Positions 33,215-41,829 are shown, numbered from the stretch's first letter. The stretch: DNA of 64,000 bases from an uncultured Flavobacteriaceae bacterium (GCA_947500445.1 CANMSB010000001.1:186001-250000), one strand, 5' to 3'. Notes: generated by a model not told the origin, from the sequence alone. Made by a program: numbers and translations.

Positions 33215-33364
33215 CTTTGAAATTGTAGGTATAGAAATTGAATTATTTTTAGGTATTCAAGGCGAAAAACCTAAGCATATAGCCGTAGCTACGGTTATTT
33301 TTTTTAATGAAGAACAACTGAAAAAGAAACCATTTATTAGTGCTATTTCAAAGTTAATATGGTA
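33205..33364 (+). repeat. dispersed MITE-like repeat, full copy A
   Basis: The element starts with ACCATTTTAACTTTGAAAT (33205-33223) and ends with its near-perfect inverted copy ATTTCAAAGTTAATATGGT (33345-33363). Its centre contains the palindrome CCGTAGCTACGG and a TAAGCAT...AGCC motif. It aligns along nearly all its length with the reverse complement of the copy at 60808-60989. No gene is inside. Its left end overlaps the end of pgl and its right end abuts the stop codon of the thioesterase gene, so it fills the whole convergent intergenic space. Confidence 0.85.
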
Positions 33365-33910
33365 TTACTTAAGCGCTATCTTAAGATTTTCATTGGCCAA
33401 TCCCTTTTGGTATTTGGAAGCGTCAAAGTTGTTTTCGTCAAATTTGGTATCCCTTTTAAAAGCGGCCTCCTTTCGGAACTTGCTCCTTGCAAAACGGCGA
33501 ATGCCCTGTTTGTCCTGTACTAAAAGTCCCGGAACGGGAGTACTGTTTCCTTCGTCATCTTTGGCGACCATGGTAAAATAGGAGGAGTTGCAATGCCTTT
33601 TTTTTCCGCTGGTCACGTTTTGCGATTCCACGCGAACACCGACAACCATTGACGTACGGCCGGTATAGTTGATAGATGCCTTAAGGGTCAAAAGTTCACC
33701 GACCTCTACCGGACTTAAAAAATCGACCCGGTTCACCGATGCGGTCACACAGTATTTTCGGGAATGTTTGGAGGCACAGGCGAACGCGATCTGATCCATT
33801 AAACTTAAAATATGGCCGCCATGGATCTTGCCCCCAAAATTGGAGTGGGAGGGTAGCATCAATTCGGTAATCGATAACCTTGACTCCCTAGCCGTTTTGA
33901 ATTCTTTCAT
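33365..33910 (-). CDS. acyl-CoA thioesterase (hotdog fold)
   Basis: The 181-residue protein has a 4-hydroxybenzoyl-CoA/acyl-CoA thioesterase hotdog domain of the YciA/ACOT type. The motif SNFGGKIHGGHILSLMDQIAFACASKHS (about residues 22-49), with the catalytic Asp in HILSLMDQ, and CVTASVNRVDFLSPVEVGEL are typical of acyl-CoA hydrolases. The C-terminal 40 residues are a charged extension (RFARSKFRKEAAFKRDTKFDE), common in this family. It likely hydrolyses short to medium acyl-CoAs in the cytoplasm. It is convergent with pgl across the repeat element. Confidence 0.88.
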   Translation of the reverse strand: MKEFKTARESRLSITELMLPSHSNFGGKIHGGHILSLMDQIAFACASKHSRKYCVTASVNRVDFLSPVEVGELLTLKASINYTGRTSMVVGVRVESQNVTSGKKRHCNSSYFTMVAKDDEGNSTPVPGLLVQDKQGIRRFARSKFRKEAAFKRDTKFDENNFDASKYQKGLANENLKIALK

Positions 33911-33974
33911 CTGTTTAAGATTTTGTAGTCCGCTGACAATGAAGAAACTAAAAGTCTTTGCTCATTACACACCC

Positions 33975-34340
33975 TTAATTTCTCAAATGTGGGGACTGCT
34001 CTTTTTCAACTTGGGTCACAAAATATTTGGTATCGCCCAGCCAAAAGAATGTGGCAAAACGTTCCGTGTAATGTAGTTTTACATAATTGCCCTGATATTC
34101 CTGAAGCTTTTCGATAACCTGTTCGTCCTTGTCGAGTACGGAAAAAGTAAAAATTTGAGCTCCGGAAACACCTTGACTAATTTCCCCTTCCCAAGTTTTT
34201 ACCATTACCCCTTTGTGACTAATTTTTATCAGCTCGCCAGAGCGTACCCCTTCGCTATAGGGAACAAAATAAATGAAGGCGTAGTATACCGCCAATATGA
34301 CCATAAGGCCCAAAATTGCTATTGTAATTATTTTCTTCAT
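33975..34340 (-). CDS. small single-pass membrane protein
   Basis: The 121-residue protein has one N-terminal transmembrane segment (ITIAILGLMVILAVYYAFIYFVP, about 4-26) followed by a beta-rich extracytoplasmic domain (EGVRSGELIKISHKGVMVKTWEGEI). Similar Bacteroidota proteins have sometimes been labelled 6-phosphogluconate dehydrogenase in databases, an error: no dehydrogenase motif is present. The function is unknown. It is in the same direction as rmuC, 166 bp downstream across the tandem repeat, so the two may be co-transcribed. Confidence 0.65.
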   Translation of the reverse strand: MKKIITIAILGLMVILAVYYAFIYFVPYSEGVRSGELIKISHKGVMVKTWEGEISQGVSGAQIFTFSVLDKDEQVIEKLQEYQGNYVKLHYTERFATFFWLGDTKYFVTQVEKEQSPHLRN

Positions 34341-34448
34341 GTATTGTTTTTACGGTGTCCTAGGAATTTGTTAAGAAGTGCTGTATATGAGGGGCACGAC
34401 AGTGAGATGACTTGAATTTCCCATTTTTCAACCAGTTTTTTATTTTTT

Positions 34449-34504
34449 AACCACTAACCACTAACCACTAACCACTAACCACTAACCACTAACCACTAAC
34501 CACT
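34449..34504. repeat. heptanucleotide tandem repeat, 8 perfect copies of AACCACT
   Basis: Eight exact copies of AACCACT run from 34449 to 34504 (56 bp). They begin immediately 3' of the rmuC stop codon (34507-34509, on the minus strand) and end before an A/T-rich stretch. Because seven is not a multiple of three and each unit on the minus strand includes TAG across its junction, the array provides stop codons in all three frames. Such perfect short tandem repeats often vary in copy number. Confidence 0.95.
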
Positions 34505-34506
34505 CA

Positions 34507-35850
34507 CTAAACCTTCCCTATTTCTTCAAAATCGTCTTCCTGGGCCCGCTTTAAAATGGGGTCGGGAATCGATTTTTTTGCCTTTGCCCCCATCTTTTTC
34601 AGCTTTTCGATACTGATAACGATGTTACCACGACCTTCCACTAGTTTGTTCATGGCCCCTTTATACTCCGATTTTGCCTCGTCCATCTTTTTCCCCACCT
34701 TGGTCAAATCGGTTACAAAACCTTCAAACTTATCGTACAACGCTCCCGCCTGCCGTGCAATTTCTATGGCGTTCCGTTGTTGTTTTTCATTGTTCCACAT
34801 GCTGTCTATTGTGCGTAGGGTCGCCAACAGGGTAGACGGTGTTACAATAACGATATTTTGTTCAAATGCCTTATTGTATAACAAGTTGTCATTATTGATG
34901 GCAATCGCAAAAGCGGGTTCTATAGGCACGAACAAAAGCACAAAGTCCGGGCTTTCCATTTCATAAAGATCTTCATACTTTTTTGCGGAAAGTTGGTCAA
35001 CATGTCTTCTTAGGGAATTGATGTGATCTTTCAAATGGCGGGCCCTCAAATCGTCATCTTCCTCGTTTACATAGCGCTCATAATCGGTAAGCGAAACCTT
35101 TGAATCGACGACCATTTTTTTTCCATCGGGAAGGTGTATGATTACATCGGGCAATACACGGTTCCCTTCTGCCGTAGTAAAATGCTGTTGTACGGAATAT
35201 TCCCGATCTTTTTCCAGTCCCGACTTCTCCAAAACCCGTTCCAATACCAGTTCTCCCCAGTTTCCCTGCATTTTACTGTCCCCTTTCAAGGCTTTGGTCA
35301 GGTTTTCGGCCTCCTGTGTAATCTTTAGGTTTTGCGACTGTAAATTGAGTAGTTGTTCTTTTAGGGCGGAATGGATGCTGATGTTTTCCTTTTGACTTTC
35401 TTCTACCTTTTTTTCGAAAAGTTGTATTTTTTCGTTTAGCGGTGTCAAAATGTTCTTGATGTTCTTTTCGTTTCTTTCGGTAAACTTCAAGCTTTTTTCC
35501 TCCAATATCTTATTGGCCAAATTTTCAAATTCCTTGGTGAATTTTTCTTGCAATTGCTCCACCTCCTCTTTTTGCTCCCTATTTTTCAATCGTAGGTTTT
35601 CCATATCGGCTTCGGTACGGACGAGTTGGTTGCCCAAATTTTCCTTTTCCTGCTGTAGCCGATTTTTGTGTTCTTCCGAATCGGCCAGCCTACCTTCCAG
35701 AGCGGTCAGGCTTTGACGGAGCTGTTGCTCCCTTTCGTGCAATGCGCTTTGGTGCGACTGCGTCTTTAGTTTTTGGATGTAAACCCCTAATAGATACCCT
35801 ATTGCCAAGCACAATAGGGTCAGTAATGTATAGATCAAATATGGGTTCAT
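34507..35850 (-). CDS. rmuC: DNA recombination protein RmuC
   Basis: The 447-residue protein has an N-terminal transmembrane segment (IYTLLTLLCLAIGYLLGVYI), a long coiled-coil part (about residues 30-180, rich in Gln/Glu/Lys) and a C-terminal RmuC domain (about 200-440) with the conserved MQGNWGELVLERVLEKSGL and VDSKVSLTDYERYV motifs. RmuC limits inversions at short inverted repeats in E. coli. I start at ATG 35850 (MNPYLIYTLL); the in-frame ATG at 35949 would add a hydrophilic 33-residue leader that no family member has. An ABC ATPase gene starts 65 bp upstream on the same strand. Confidence 0.9.
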   Translation of the reverse strand: MNPYLIYTLLTLLCLAIGYLLGVYIQKLKTQSHQSALHEREQQLRQSLTALEGRLADSEEHKNRLQQEKENLGNQLVRTEADMENLRLKNREQKEEVEQLQEKFTKEFENLANKILEEKSLKFTERNEKNIKNILTPLNEKIQLFEKKVEESQKENISIHSALKEQLLNLQSQNLKITQEAENLTKALKGDSKMQGNWGELVLERVLEKSGLEKDREYSVQQHFTTAEGNRVLPDVIIHLPDGKKMVVDSKVSLTDYERYVNEEDDDLRARHLKDHINSLRRHVDQLSAKKYEDLYEMESPDFVLLFVPIEPAFAIAINNDNLLYNKAFEQNIVIVTPSTLLATLRTIDSMWNNEKQQRNAIEIARQAGALYDKFEGFVTDLTKVGKKMDEAKSEYKGAMNKLVEGRGNIVISIEKLKKMGAKAKKSIPDPILKRAQEDDFEEIGKV

Positions 35851-35914
35851 TGCTACGAGCGGTGTTTCCCGTAAAGATACGGGATCACCCGGAAAAAGTG
35901 AGACCCCTACAGGC

Positions 35915-36697
35915 TTACTTTTGTATGCGAAAGCTATTGGTTTTTGCATCGAAGACTACGGTGTCCGATGGAAAAAGGGTATCAAGATGTCCGTTTTTCG
36001 TAAGCTCGGACGGTCTTCCGAAAGGGTTGTCCGCTCCATTGAGGATAAGCAAGGTATCACAGAGCTGCAGGCACATTTCTATCTCATGGCTGGTAAAAAA
36101 AATGGTCTTGTTCGTTTTATGGGCGATACTTCTAAGCAGTTTGAAAATACCGACCTTATGATAGAGATCCAAATGGGTCGTCGGCTCGTCCAGCAACATG
36201 ATATCGGTATCCTGCGCCAAAGCCCGTGCGATCAATACGCGCTGCAATTGTCCATCGCTTAACGTATGGCACTTTTTTTGGCTAAGTTCCCCTAGGTCCA
36301 ACATTTTTATGGCCTCCGTTATTTTTTGTATATCGGTCTTGGTCAGTGTTCCTATCCAGTTGGTATAGGGCTGTCTGCCAAGGGCCACCAATTCCGATAC
36401 GGTTAAATTTTTCGTGGCCAGAGGTTCGGTCAATACCAGGCTGATGGTCGTAGCAACCTTTTCAGAGGCTAATTGGGGTAACGGAACACCATTTATCTTA
36501 ATTTCCCCAGAAAGCGAGGGGTGTATGTTTCCCAGGGTCCGTAACAAGGTCGATTTCCCGATACCGTTACTGCCGACCATTGCTGATAACTCACCTGCCC
36601 GTAGGTCCAATGTAATGTCGCCTATAATAGGTTCCGCTCCGTAACCTATGGCCAGCTTTGTAGTACTCAGAGTAATATGTCGTTCTTTAGTTTTGAT
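35915..36697 (-). CDS. ATPase subunit of iron/cobalamin-type ABC importer (BtuD/FecE-like); unusual start codon
   Basis: The ATPase shows the Walker A loop GSNGIGKST, the Q-loop, the signature LSDGQLQRVLIARAL and the Walker B MLLDEPTTHLDL. It belongs with the permease and binding protein downstream in the B12 operon. A normal family N-terminus precedes Walker A by about 35 residues. The first ATG-type codon (TTG 36610) lies only 15 codons before Walker A and would drop the A-loop aromatic (LAIGYGAEP). The frame remains open upstream to a TGA at 36704-36706 but has no ATG, GTG or TTG. I place the start at ATC 36697 as the best candidate; ATT 36676 is another. Confidence is in the gene, not the exact start. 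Confidence 0.85.
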   Translation of the reverse strand: MKTKERHITLSTTKLAIGYGAEPIIGDITLDLRAGELSAMVGSNGIGKSTLLRTLGNIHPSLSGEIKINGVPLPQLASEKVATTISLVLTEPLATKNLTVSELVALGRQPYTNWIGTLTKTDIQKITEAIKMLDLGELSQKKCHTLSDGQLQRVLIARALAQDTDIMLLDEPTTHLDLYHKVGIFKLLRSIAHKTNKTIFFTSHEIEMCLQLCDTLLILNGADNPFGRPSELTKNGHLDTLFPSDTVVFDAKTNSFRIQK

Positions 36698-36714
36698 AGT
36701 TTTTCAGGTATGCG

Positions 36715-37740
36715 TTAAAACACTATGTTACGTTTACGGAGCAATAGCCAAATGACAACGGGCGCGCCAATGATACTGGTAATGGCATTTATCGGGAGTA
36801 CCGATGCGGAACCGGGCAATTGTGCCACGGCATCACAAAGTAACATTAAAATCGCTCCATAAAGAAACACGGCCGGAATCAAGGTTTTGTGGTCATTGGT
36901 ATTAAAGAGTTGGCGGGCAAGGTGTGGAACCGCAAGCCCGACAAAGGCGATTGGTCCCGCAAAAGCCGTAATCCCACCTGCAAGTAGTCCTGCTGCGGCT
37001 AATATCAGGTATCTGGTTTTTTTTAGCCGGATGCCCATACTCTGGGCATAGTGCTCCCCCAGCAATAAGGCATTCAACGCCTTTATGGATAGTACGCCCA
37101 AAAAAGTACCCAATATAACGATTCCTGAAAGTAGTGCAACTTGGTTCCAGTTTAAGTTCCCTACGCTTCCAAAGGACCAAAAAATGAATTGTTGGAGCTG
37201 TTCCGCACTGGAAAAATAGGAAAGTACACTTACCATGGCCGCGGTAATGCTGCCGAACATCAAACCAATGATCAATAGGGCCATGGTATCCCTAATTCTT
37301 GTGGCCACAAGGATTACGGCGAACAATACGACAAAACTGCCAATACTTGCCGCAATGATTACCGTTAGGTCGTTCACCAAATAAAAAGCGATTCCCCCCG
37401 ATAACAAGGTTCCGCCCAGTAGCAATAAGGCCGCACCTAAACTGGCCCCGGAACTGATCCCCAAAACGAAAGGCCCGGCCAAGGGATTGCGAAATAAGGT
37501 CTGCATTAGAAGACCGCTGATGCCCAGACCGCTTCCGACCAATATGGCGGTAAAGGCTTTGGGGAGGCGGTAGTCCCAAATAATATAGGACCATGATTCG
37601 TTAGATGCCTCCCCAGAAAGAATGTTCAAGAGGGCTTTAAAAGGGATGTTTACCGATCCTAGGCTAACGTTTAGGAGTACGCTACAAAGCAAAGCAGTAC
37701 CAAGTAGTAGGAACGAATATCTGTTGCTGGTAGTCCGCAT
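36715..37740 (-). CDS. FecCD-family permease of a cobalamin/iron ABC importer
   Basis: The 341-residue protein has the 10 hydrophobic segments of a BtuC/FecCD permease and the family motifs GSGLGISGLLMQTLFRNPLAGPFVLGISSGASLGA (about 65-100), where the long glycine-rich loop lies, and PIAFVGLAVPHLARQL (about 265-280) near the C-terminus. The inner-membrane pore delivers a metal chelate or cobinamide to the cytoplasm. It lies 3 bp from the binding-protein gene and is followed directly by the ATPase, forming one ABC importer unit. Its gene neighbours make cobalamin the likely substrate. Confidence 0.93.
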   Translation of the reverse strand: MRTTSNRYSFLLLGTALLCSVLLNVSLGSVNIPFKALLNILSGEASNESWSYIIWDYRLPKAFTAILVGSGLGISGLLMQTLFRNPLAGPFVLGISSGASLGAALLLLGGTLLSGGIAFYLVNDLTVIIAASIGSFVVLFAVILVATRIRDTMALLIIGLMFGSITAAMVSVLSYFSSAEQLQQFIFWSFGSVGNLNWNQVALLSGIVILGTFLGVLSIKALNALLLGEHYAQSMGIRLKKTRYLILAAAGLLAGGITAFAGPIAFVGLAVPHLARQLFNTNDHKTLIPAVFLYGAILMLLCDAVAQLPGSASVLPINAITSIIGAPVVIWLLLRKRNIVF

Positions 37741-37743
37741 TGT

Positions 37744-38913
37744 TTAGTGTAAAGGCTTAAAAAAAACCGATTGGTGATCGGGCAATACCGTCGGATGGAA
37801 AATAGCGATCAAATCTTTTAAAACCAAATCAGGCCGCTGGGGCGCCAATTCGTAAAAAAGTAACCCTCCCGTTGGTCCTTTGGCTATTGCATTCGAAAAT
37901 ACCTTTTCATTTTTAAAGGCGTCGAACCGACCATAATGCCGGTTAGCGGCCTTCATTTCGGAGTAGGAGGTATGCATGGAGGGATTCAACCAAAATTCGG
38001 CATTTGTACCTCGTTCCAAAACGTTTTCTACACTTAATGGAATGCTACCCGTTTCCTTGGTTTCGCGCCATAGGTAATTGGTATTGGCATCGTTTAGAAA
38101 GGCTGCCATCCAACTTTTTCCACCGGCCACGTACCAAACATCTTTATAGAGACCACCGCTAAGTACCGTTGGTGTTTTTTTGACATTTTTGACCATATTT
38201 TTGGCTTGTTCGTAGTTCGTTTCAATTTCGCGAAAGAGACTGTCGGCAGTTTTTTCGGTATCAAAAAACGCGGCAAAAAACTTGATCCATTCGGCTTTCC
38301 CCAATGGTGTTCGCTCTGTCCAATCCCCATTGTATACAACAGGTATACGAGCCCGCTGCAAGGTGTTGTACCCTTTGTTTTGGTCGTTGATCCCAAAACC
38401 GATGACTACATCAGGTTTCAGCGCCAAGGTCATTTCGGGGTTAAGGGTTTCGTTGTTGCCCAAATCTTTTATCGTGCCCTTGTCGATCAAAGACCGGGCC
38501 TTTTTAGAGGAAACAAAATCCGTATTGGGAAACCCTACCAAATGATCAAGAACATTTAAGGCGTCCAGGGCCGGGATATGGGTGGTCGATGTAACCACGA
38601 TCTTATCTACCGGCGTGTATATGATGGCATCGTAAGCGTCGGCGTTCAATGTGATGTGGGCCATCTTACTTTTTGGGACCAATGCATAGGTATAAGTGTT
38701 CTCCGCATCGGGCCAAGGGGAATTTACTTTTAATAGCGTTACTCCGGTGGCCATTTTTTCCATTGTAAAGCCTTTGGCATGATCTATAGTAGTTTTGCTA
38801 TGGTTTTTTACAGCTTTTAATGGACTTGTTTTTACCTCATTTTTGCAGGAATGACAGATAGCGGTAAGGGCAAATAAAAAAACAATCGAGAATATCCGTT
38901 TACTCCTTTTCAT
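37744..38913 (-). CDS. substrate-binding lipoprotein of cobalamin/iron ABC importer (BtuF-like)
   Basis: The 389-residue protein has a lipoprotein signal (FSIVFLFALTAICHSC with the lipobox Cys near residue 22). The mature part has the class III periplasmic binding-protein pattern: IVVTSTTHIPALDALNVLDHLVGF (about 115-138), LNPEMTLALKPDVVIGFG near 165, then the helical backbone and C-terminal lobe. In the B12 gene context it is most likely a cobalamin or cobinamide receptor at the outer face of the inner membrane, although FecB-like ferric-chelate binding cannot be excluded. Genes downstream encode the permease and ATPase. Confidence 0.85.
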   Translation of the reverse strand: MKRSKRIFSIVFLFALTAICHSCKNEVKTSPLKAVKNHSKTTIDHAKGFTMEKMATGVTLLKVNSPWPDAENTYTYALVPKSKMAHITLNADAYDAIIYTPVDKIVVTSTTHIPALDALNVLDHLVGFPNTDFVSSKKARSLIDKGTIKDLGNNETLNPEMTLALKPDVVIGFGINDQNKGYNTLQRARIPVVYNGDWTERTPLGKAEWIKFFAAFFDTEKTADSLFREIETNYEQAKNMVKNVKKTPTVLSGGLYKDVWYVAGGKSWMAAFLNDANTNYLWRETKETGSIPLSVENVLERGTNAEFWLNPSMHTSYSEMKAANRHYGRFDAFKNEKVFSNAIAKGPTGGLLFYELAPQRPDLVLKDLIAIFHPTVLPDHQSVFFKPLH

Positions 38914-38916
38914 GGG

Positions 38917-39483
38917 TCATTTTATTTGAAGTCCTTTTTCAATATTAAAAGTAGCGTCTTTGTAAGACAAATGAACGACATGACCGTAATTAAGTTGAAT
39001 TGCAAAGGAATCTTTTAACGGAATTTTCTTAATGTATGCGAGTAACGCCCGTATTGGTCCGGCGTGGGACACAATTATCAAAGATTTTTGAGCGGGTAGA
39101 ATACGCTCGTTCAAAAAAGAGACCATTCTTTTTTGCAAGGTGACATAGGATTCTCCATTAGGTGCCGGAAGGGTAACAAAATCGTTCATCCAAGGGGTTA
39201 TTTCTTCCGAGGGAATGTGGTCCCAAGCTTTCATTTCCCATTCCCCAAAATTGAGTTCCATCAAACGGGCGTCCTCCACAACCGCTTCGTCAAAAGTATT
39301 CGCTAGTTTTTTACATCGCTTTAAGGGACTACTGAATACTTGCATGCCTTCAGCAAACGATATTTTTTTGTGAACCGCTTTATATTCCGTTTCAAAACTA
39401 TCGGTAACATCCAAATTGGTCTGGCCATAGCAAATACCTTTGTCAATTGCGGGAGTGGTATGTCGGACTAAATAAATTTCCAT
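38917..39483 (-). CDS. cobC: histidine phosphatase, CobC-like alpha-ribazole phosphatase
   Basis: The 188-residue protein is a branch-1 histidine phosphatase, with the phospho-acceptor LVRHTTP at the N-terminus (RH core), a second basic region FSSPLKRC, and the proton-transfer Glu/His in VVSHAGPIRALL (about 143-154). In this operon it most likely dephosphorylates alpha-ribazole phosphate, the last-but-one step of the lower ligand, as CobC does. It overlaps cobS by 16 bp and is followed by the ABC importer genes, so it is part of the B12 operon. Confidence 0.82.
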   Translation of the reverse strand: MEIYLVRHTTPAIDKGICYGQTNLDVTDSFETEYKAVHKKISFAEGMQVFSSPLKRCKKLANTFDEAVVEDARLMELNFGEWEMKAWDHIPSEEITPWMNDFVTLPAPNGESYVTLQKRMVSFLNERILPAQKSLIIVSHAGPIRALLAYIKKIPLKDSFAIQLNYGHVVHLSYKDATFNIEKGLQIK

Positions 39484-40229
39484 AATACAATAACGCTAAG
39501 ATAAAATACAAGTTCTGAGAGTTGTTGTACGGCTCCTGCGCAGTCTCCGGTTTGCCCACCTATCCATTTGCCGAATTTCTGCCCAAGGTATAATTTTGAT
39601 AGATACATGGGGATCAGCAGCAAAAACACCCAACCTGTTTGAAAAAAAAGAAGTGGCAAACAACCGAAAAAACAGGATATCAGCAATAGGGTGACCGTAA
39701 GGTTTTGCGCTGCGGGCTTTGCTTTGCTTTCGTCCTCTTCACGAACGTATGGGTGCGTGAAAATAAGGGTTGTTGCAATGAACCTACTAGCCGAATGGCC
39801 CGCAACCAATACAAAAGGTACCAATGGAGTGGAAATTTGACAAAGGGCCAAGAATTTCAGCGCTAGGACCATTGTAATCCCTATGACACCATAGGTGCCC
39901 AAACGGGAATCTTTCATGATTACCAGTATTTTTTCTTTTGTCCACCCCCCACCAAAACCGTCGCATACATCGGCAAAGCCATCCTCGTGAAAGGCTCCTG
40001 TGGTATAAATGGTAGCGACCATACTCAATAATAGGGCAATTTCTTTGGACCAGATGATAGATGAACCATAGAAAACCAGCGCACCAATACTTCCGACAAT
40101 CGTTCCTACAAGGGGGAAATACTTGGCACTTTTTTGCAGATAGCCCGGATCATGGGTAATCCATTTTGGGCATGGAATTCTGGTGAAAAACATAAGTGCG
40201 GTAAAAAAAATGTCGATTTCCTTTTTCAT
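39468..40229 (-). CDS. cobS: adenosylcobinamide-GDP ribazoletransferase CobS
   Basis: The 253-residue integral membrane enzyme joins activated cobinamide with alpha-ribazole to form adenosylcobalamin (or its phosphate). It has 6-7 hydrophobic segments and the CobS hallmark FHEDGFADVCDGFGGGWTKEKILVIMKDSRLGTYG (about 88-122), where two acidic motifs bind the metal, with the family ending QKFGKWIGGQTGDCAGAVQQLSE (about 215-238). It overlaps cobT by 4 bp (ATGA) and cobC by 16 bp, so all three are translationally coupled. Confidence 0.94.
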   Translation of the reverse strand: MKKEIDIFFTALMFFTRIPCPKWITHDPGYLQKSAKYFPLVGTIVGSIGALVFYGSSIIWSKEIALLLSMVATIYTTGAFHEDGFADVCDGFGGGWTKEKILVIMKDSRLGTYGVIGITMVLALKFLALCQISTPLVPFVLVAGHSASRFIATTLIFTHPYVREEDESKAKPAAQNLTVTLLLISCFFGCLPLLFFQTGWVFLLLIPMYLSKLYLGQKFGKWIGGQTGDCAGAVQQLSELVFYLSVIVLWKFI

Positions 40230-41257
40230 ATACTGCTCACTTTTGCTTGCTCAAAACTGGCCATGTCGTTTAAAAAGCCCGTTGCGCATTGTACCAAAGG
40301 AAATGCCAAGGCTGCCCCTGTACCTTCTCCCAAACGTAATTGCAGGTTCAATAAGGGTTTCCTTTTAAGGAACCCCAATAGTTTTGAGTGTCCCTGTTCT
40401 CCTGAAGAATGGGCAAAAATACAATAGTCCAAAATATTTTTTTCCATTGCATGTGCGGCCAATAGTGCGGCACTTACTATAAAACCATCTACGATAATGG
40501 TACAATGCAGAGCAGCGGCTTTTAATATGGCCCCCGTCATCATAGCGATTTCAAAACCGCCAAAGGTTGCCAATGCTTCCATTGGTTCGTTGGGTCGGTG
40601 CTTTTTAATCGCTTTTTGGAGTTGTTGTGTCTTCTGTAAAATACCTTTTTTGGAAAGACCCGTGCCCGCACCTACACATTCTTTGATATCCATTTTTGTA
40701 TAGTAACTCATAAGAAGGGCCGCCGCACTGGTGTTACCTATTCCCATTTCGCCAAAACCAATGGTATTGCATCCTTCTGCATGCAACTGGGTCATGATGT
40801 CCGCGCCCTTTTGAATAGCTTGCTTGCATTGTGCCAAAGTCATTGCCATTTGTGTGAGGTAATTTTTTGTTCCGAACGCTATTTTGGCATCGATCAGTCC
40901 CGTTGTGTTTGAAAAGGAATGGTTTACACCCGCATCTACTACCCGAAGCGCAAGGTTGTTTTGTTTGCAAAAAACGTTTATCGCAGCTCCGCCTTCCAAA
41001 AAATTATAGACCATTTGGGCAGTGACAGCCTGGGGATATGGATTCACTTTGCCTTCTTTTGCAATGCCATGGTCCCCGGCAAAAATCAATATGCTGGGGT
41101 TTTCTATCCTTGGTGTAACGGTATTTTGGATCAGTCCGATTTGTAACGCAAGCTTTTCCAGTACTCCCAAAGAGCCGGATGGCTTGGTTTTTTGGTCTAT
41201 TTTATGTTGTAGCTTCTGCTCAAGAGATCGGTTCAACGGTGAAATATTAAACTCCAT
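40226..41257 (-). CDS. cobT: nicotinate-nucleotide-dimethylbenzimidazole phosphoribosyltransferase CobT
   Basis: The 343-residue enzyme transfers ribose 5-phosphate from nicotinate mononucleotide to the lower-ligand base, making alpha-ribazole phosphate. Typical motifs are FAGDHGIAKEGKVNPYPQAVTAQMVYNFLEGGAAINVF (about 60-100), GEMGIGNTSAAALLMSY (about 165-180) and DGFIVSAALLAAHAMEKNI (about 260-280). Length fits the family. It lies 7 bp downstream of cobU and overlaps cobS. Confidence 0.95.
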   Translation of the reverse strand: MEFNISPLNRSLEQKLQHKIDQKTKPSGSLGVLEKLALQIGLIQNTVTPRIENPSILIFAGDHGIAKEGKVNPYPQAVTAQMVYNFLEGGAAINVFCKQNNLALRVVDAGVNHSFSNTTGLIDAKIAFGTKNYLTQMAMTLAQCKQAIQKGADIMTQLHAEGCNTIGFGEMGIGNTSAAALLMSYYTKMDIKECVGAGTGLSKKGILQKTQQLQKAIKKHRPNEPMEALATFGGFEIAMMTGAILKAAALHCTIIVDGFIVSAALLAAHAMEKNILDYCIFAHSSGEQGHSKLLGFLKRKPLLNLQLRLGEGTGAALAFPLVQCATGFLNDMASFEQAKVSSI

Positions 41258-41264
41258 ATGAGGC

Positions 41265-41771
41265 CTATTTTTTGATTGTTACCGGTATTCTCGATACCAT
41301 TAAAATTGCTTTTTCAGCATAATTTGCAATGTACTGGTTCATCCAACCTTGCACTTCCGTAAATTTTCTTCCTACAGCCGTTTCGGTATGGACTCCCATT
41401 CCTATCTCGTTGGATATGATTATGATAGTGGCGTTAATGTCAAGTAGTTTTTTAAATTCTTTCTTTGCTTGTTCCAGTGTTTTTTCCACATCATTTTTGG
41501 TGTCCGAAAAAAAATTGGTGAGCCAAAGCGTAACACAATCGATTACTACCGTTTCTCCTTCATGGATAACCTTTGAAAGTACTTTTTCTTCCGTAACGGA
41601 TAGCCACCGCTCGCCTCTTTCGGCAATGTGCCGATCAATTCGGGCCTTATGGTCATTGTCCCAAATTCTTGAGGTGGCAACATATTTGGGTTTTGAACAA
41701 AGTTGAAGGGCCAATTCTTGCGCATACCTGCTTTTTCCCGAGCGTTCCCCTCCGGTAATGTAATACATCAT
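41265..41771 (-). CDS. cobU: bifunctional adenosylcobinamide kinase / adenosylcobinamide-phosphate guanylyltransferase CobU
   Basis: The 168-residue enzyme phosphorylates and then guanylylates adenosylcobinamide. The Walker A loop GGERSGKSRYAQELAL begins at residue 6, followed by LWDNDHKARIDRHIAERGERW near 40-60 and the VIDCVTLWLTNFF motif near 80. I start at ATG 41771 (MMYYITGG), where homologues start. The longer frame (41882, or ATG 41807) has a leader that reads into the riboswitch on the other strand. It is the first gene of the minus-strand B12 operon; no cobalamin riboswitch was found on this strand. Confidence 0.9.
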   Translation of the reverse strand: MMYYITGGERSGKSRYAQELALQLCSKPKYVATSRIWDNDHKARIDRHIAERGERWLSVTEEKVLSKVIHEGETVVIDCVTLWLTNFFSDTKNDVEKTLEQAKKEFKKLLDINATIIIISNEIGMGVHTETAVGRKFTEVQGWMNQYIANYAEKAILMVSRIPVTIKK

Positions 41772-41829
41772 ATCGGGTTGTTTTTTTACGGGCCCAATAT
41801 TAGACATTTTTTTAGGAGCAAAAACAATG

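Noticed and set aside
33975-34340. Label as 6-phosphogluconate dehydrogenase
   Set aside because: The 121-residue sequence has a single membrane span and no dehydrogenase motif; such labels in databases appear to be errors.
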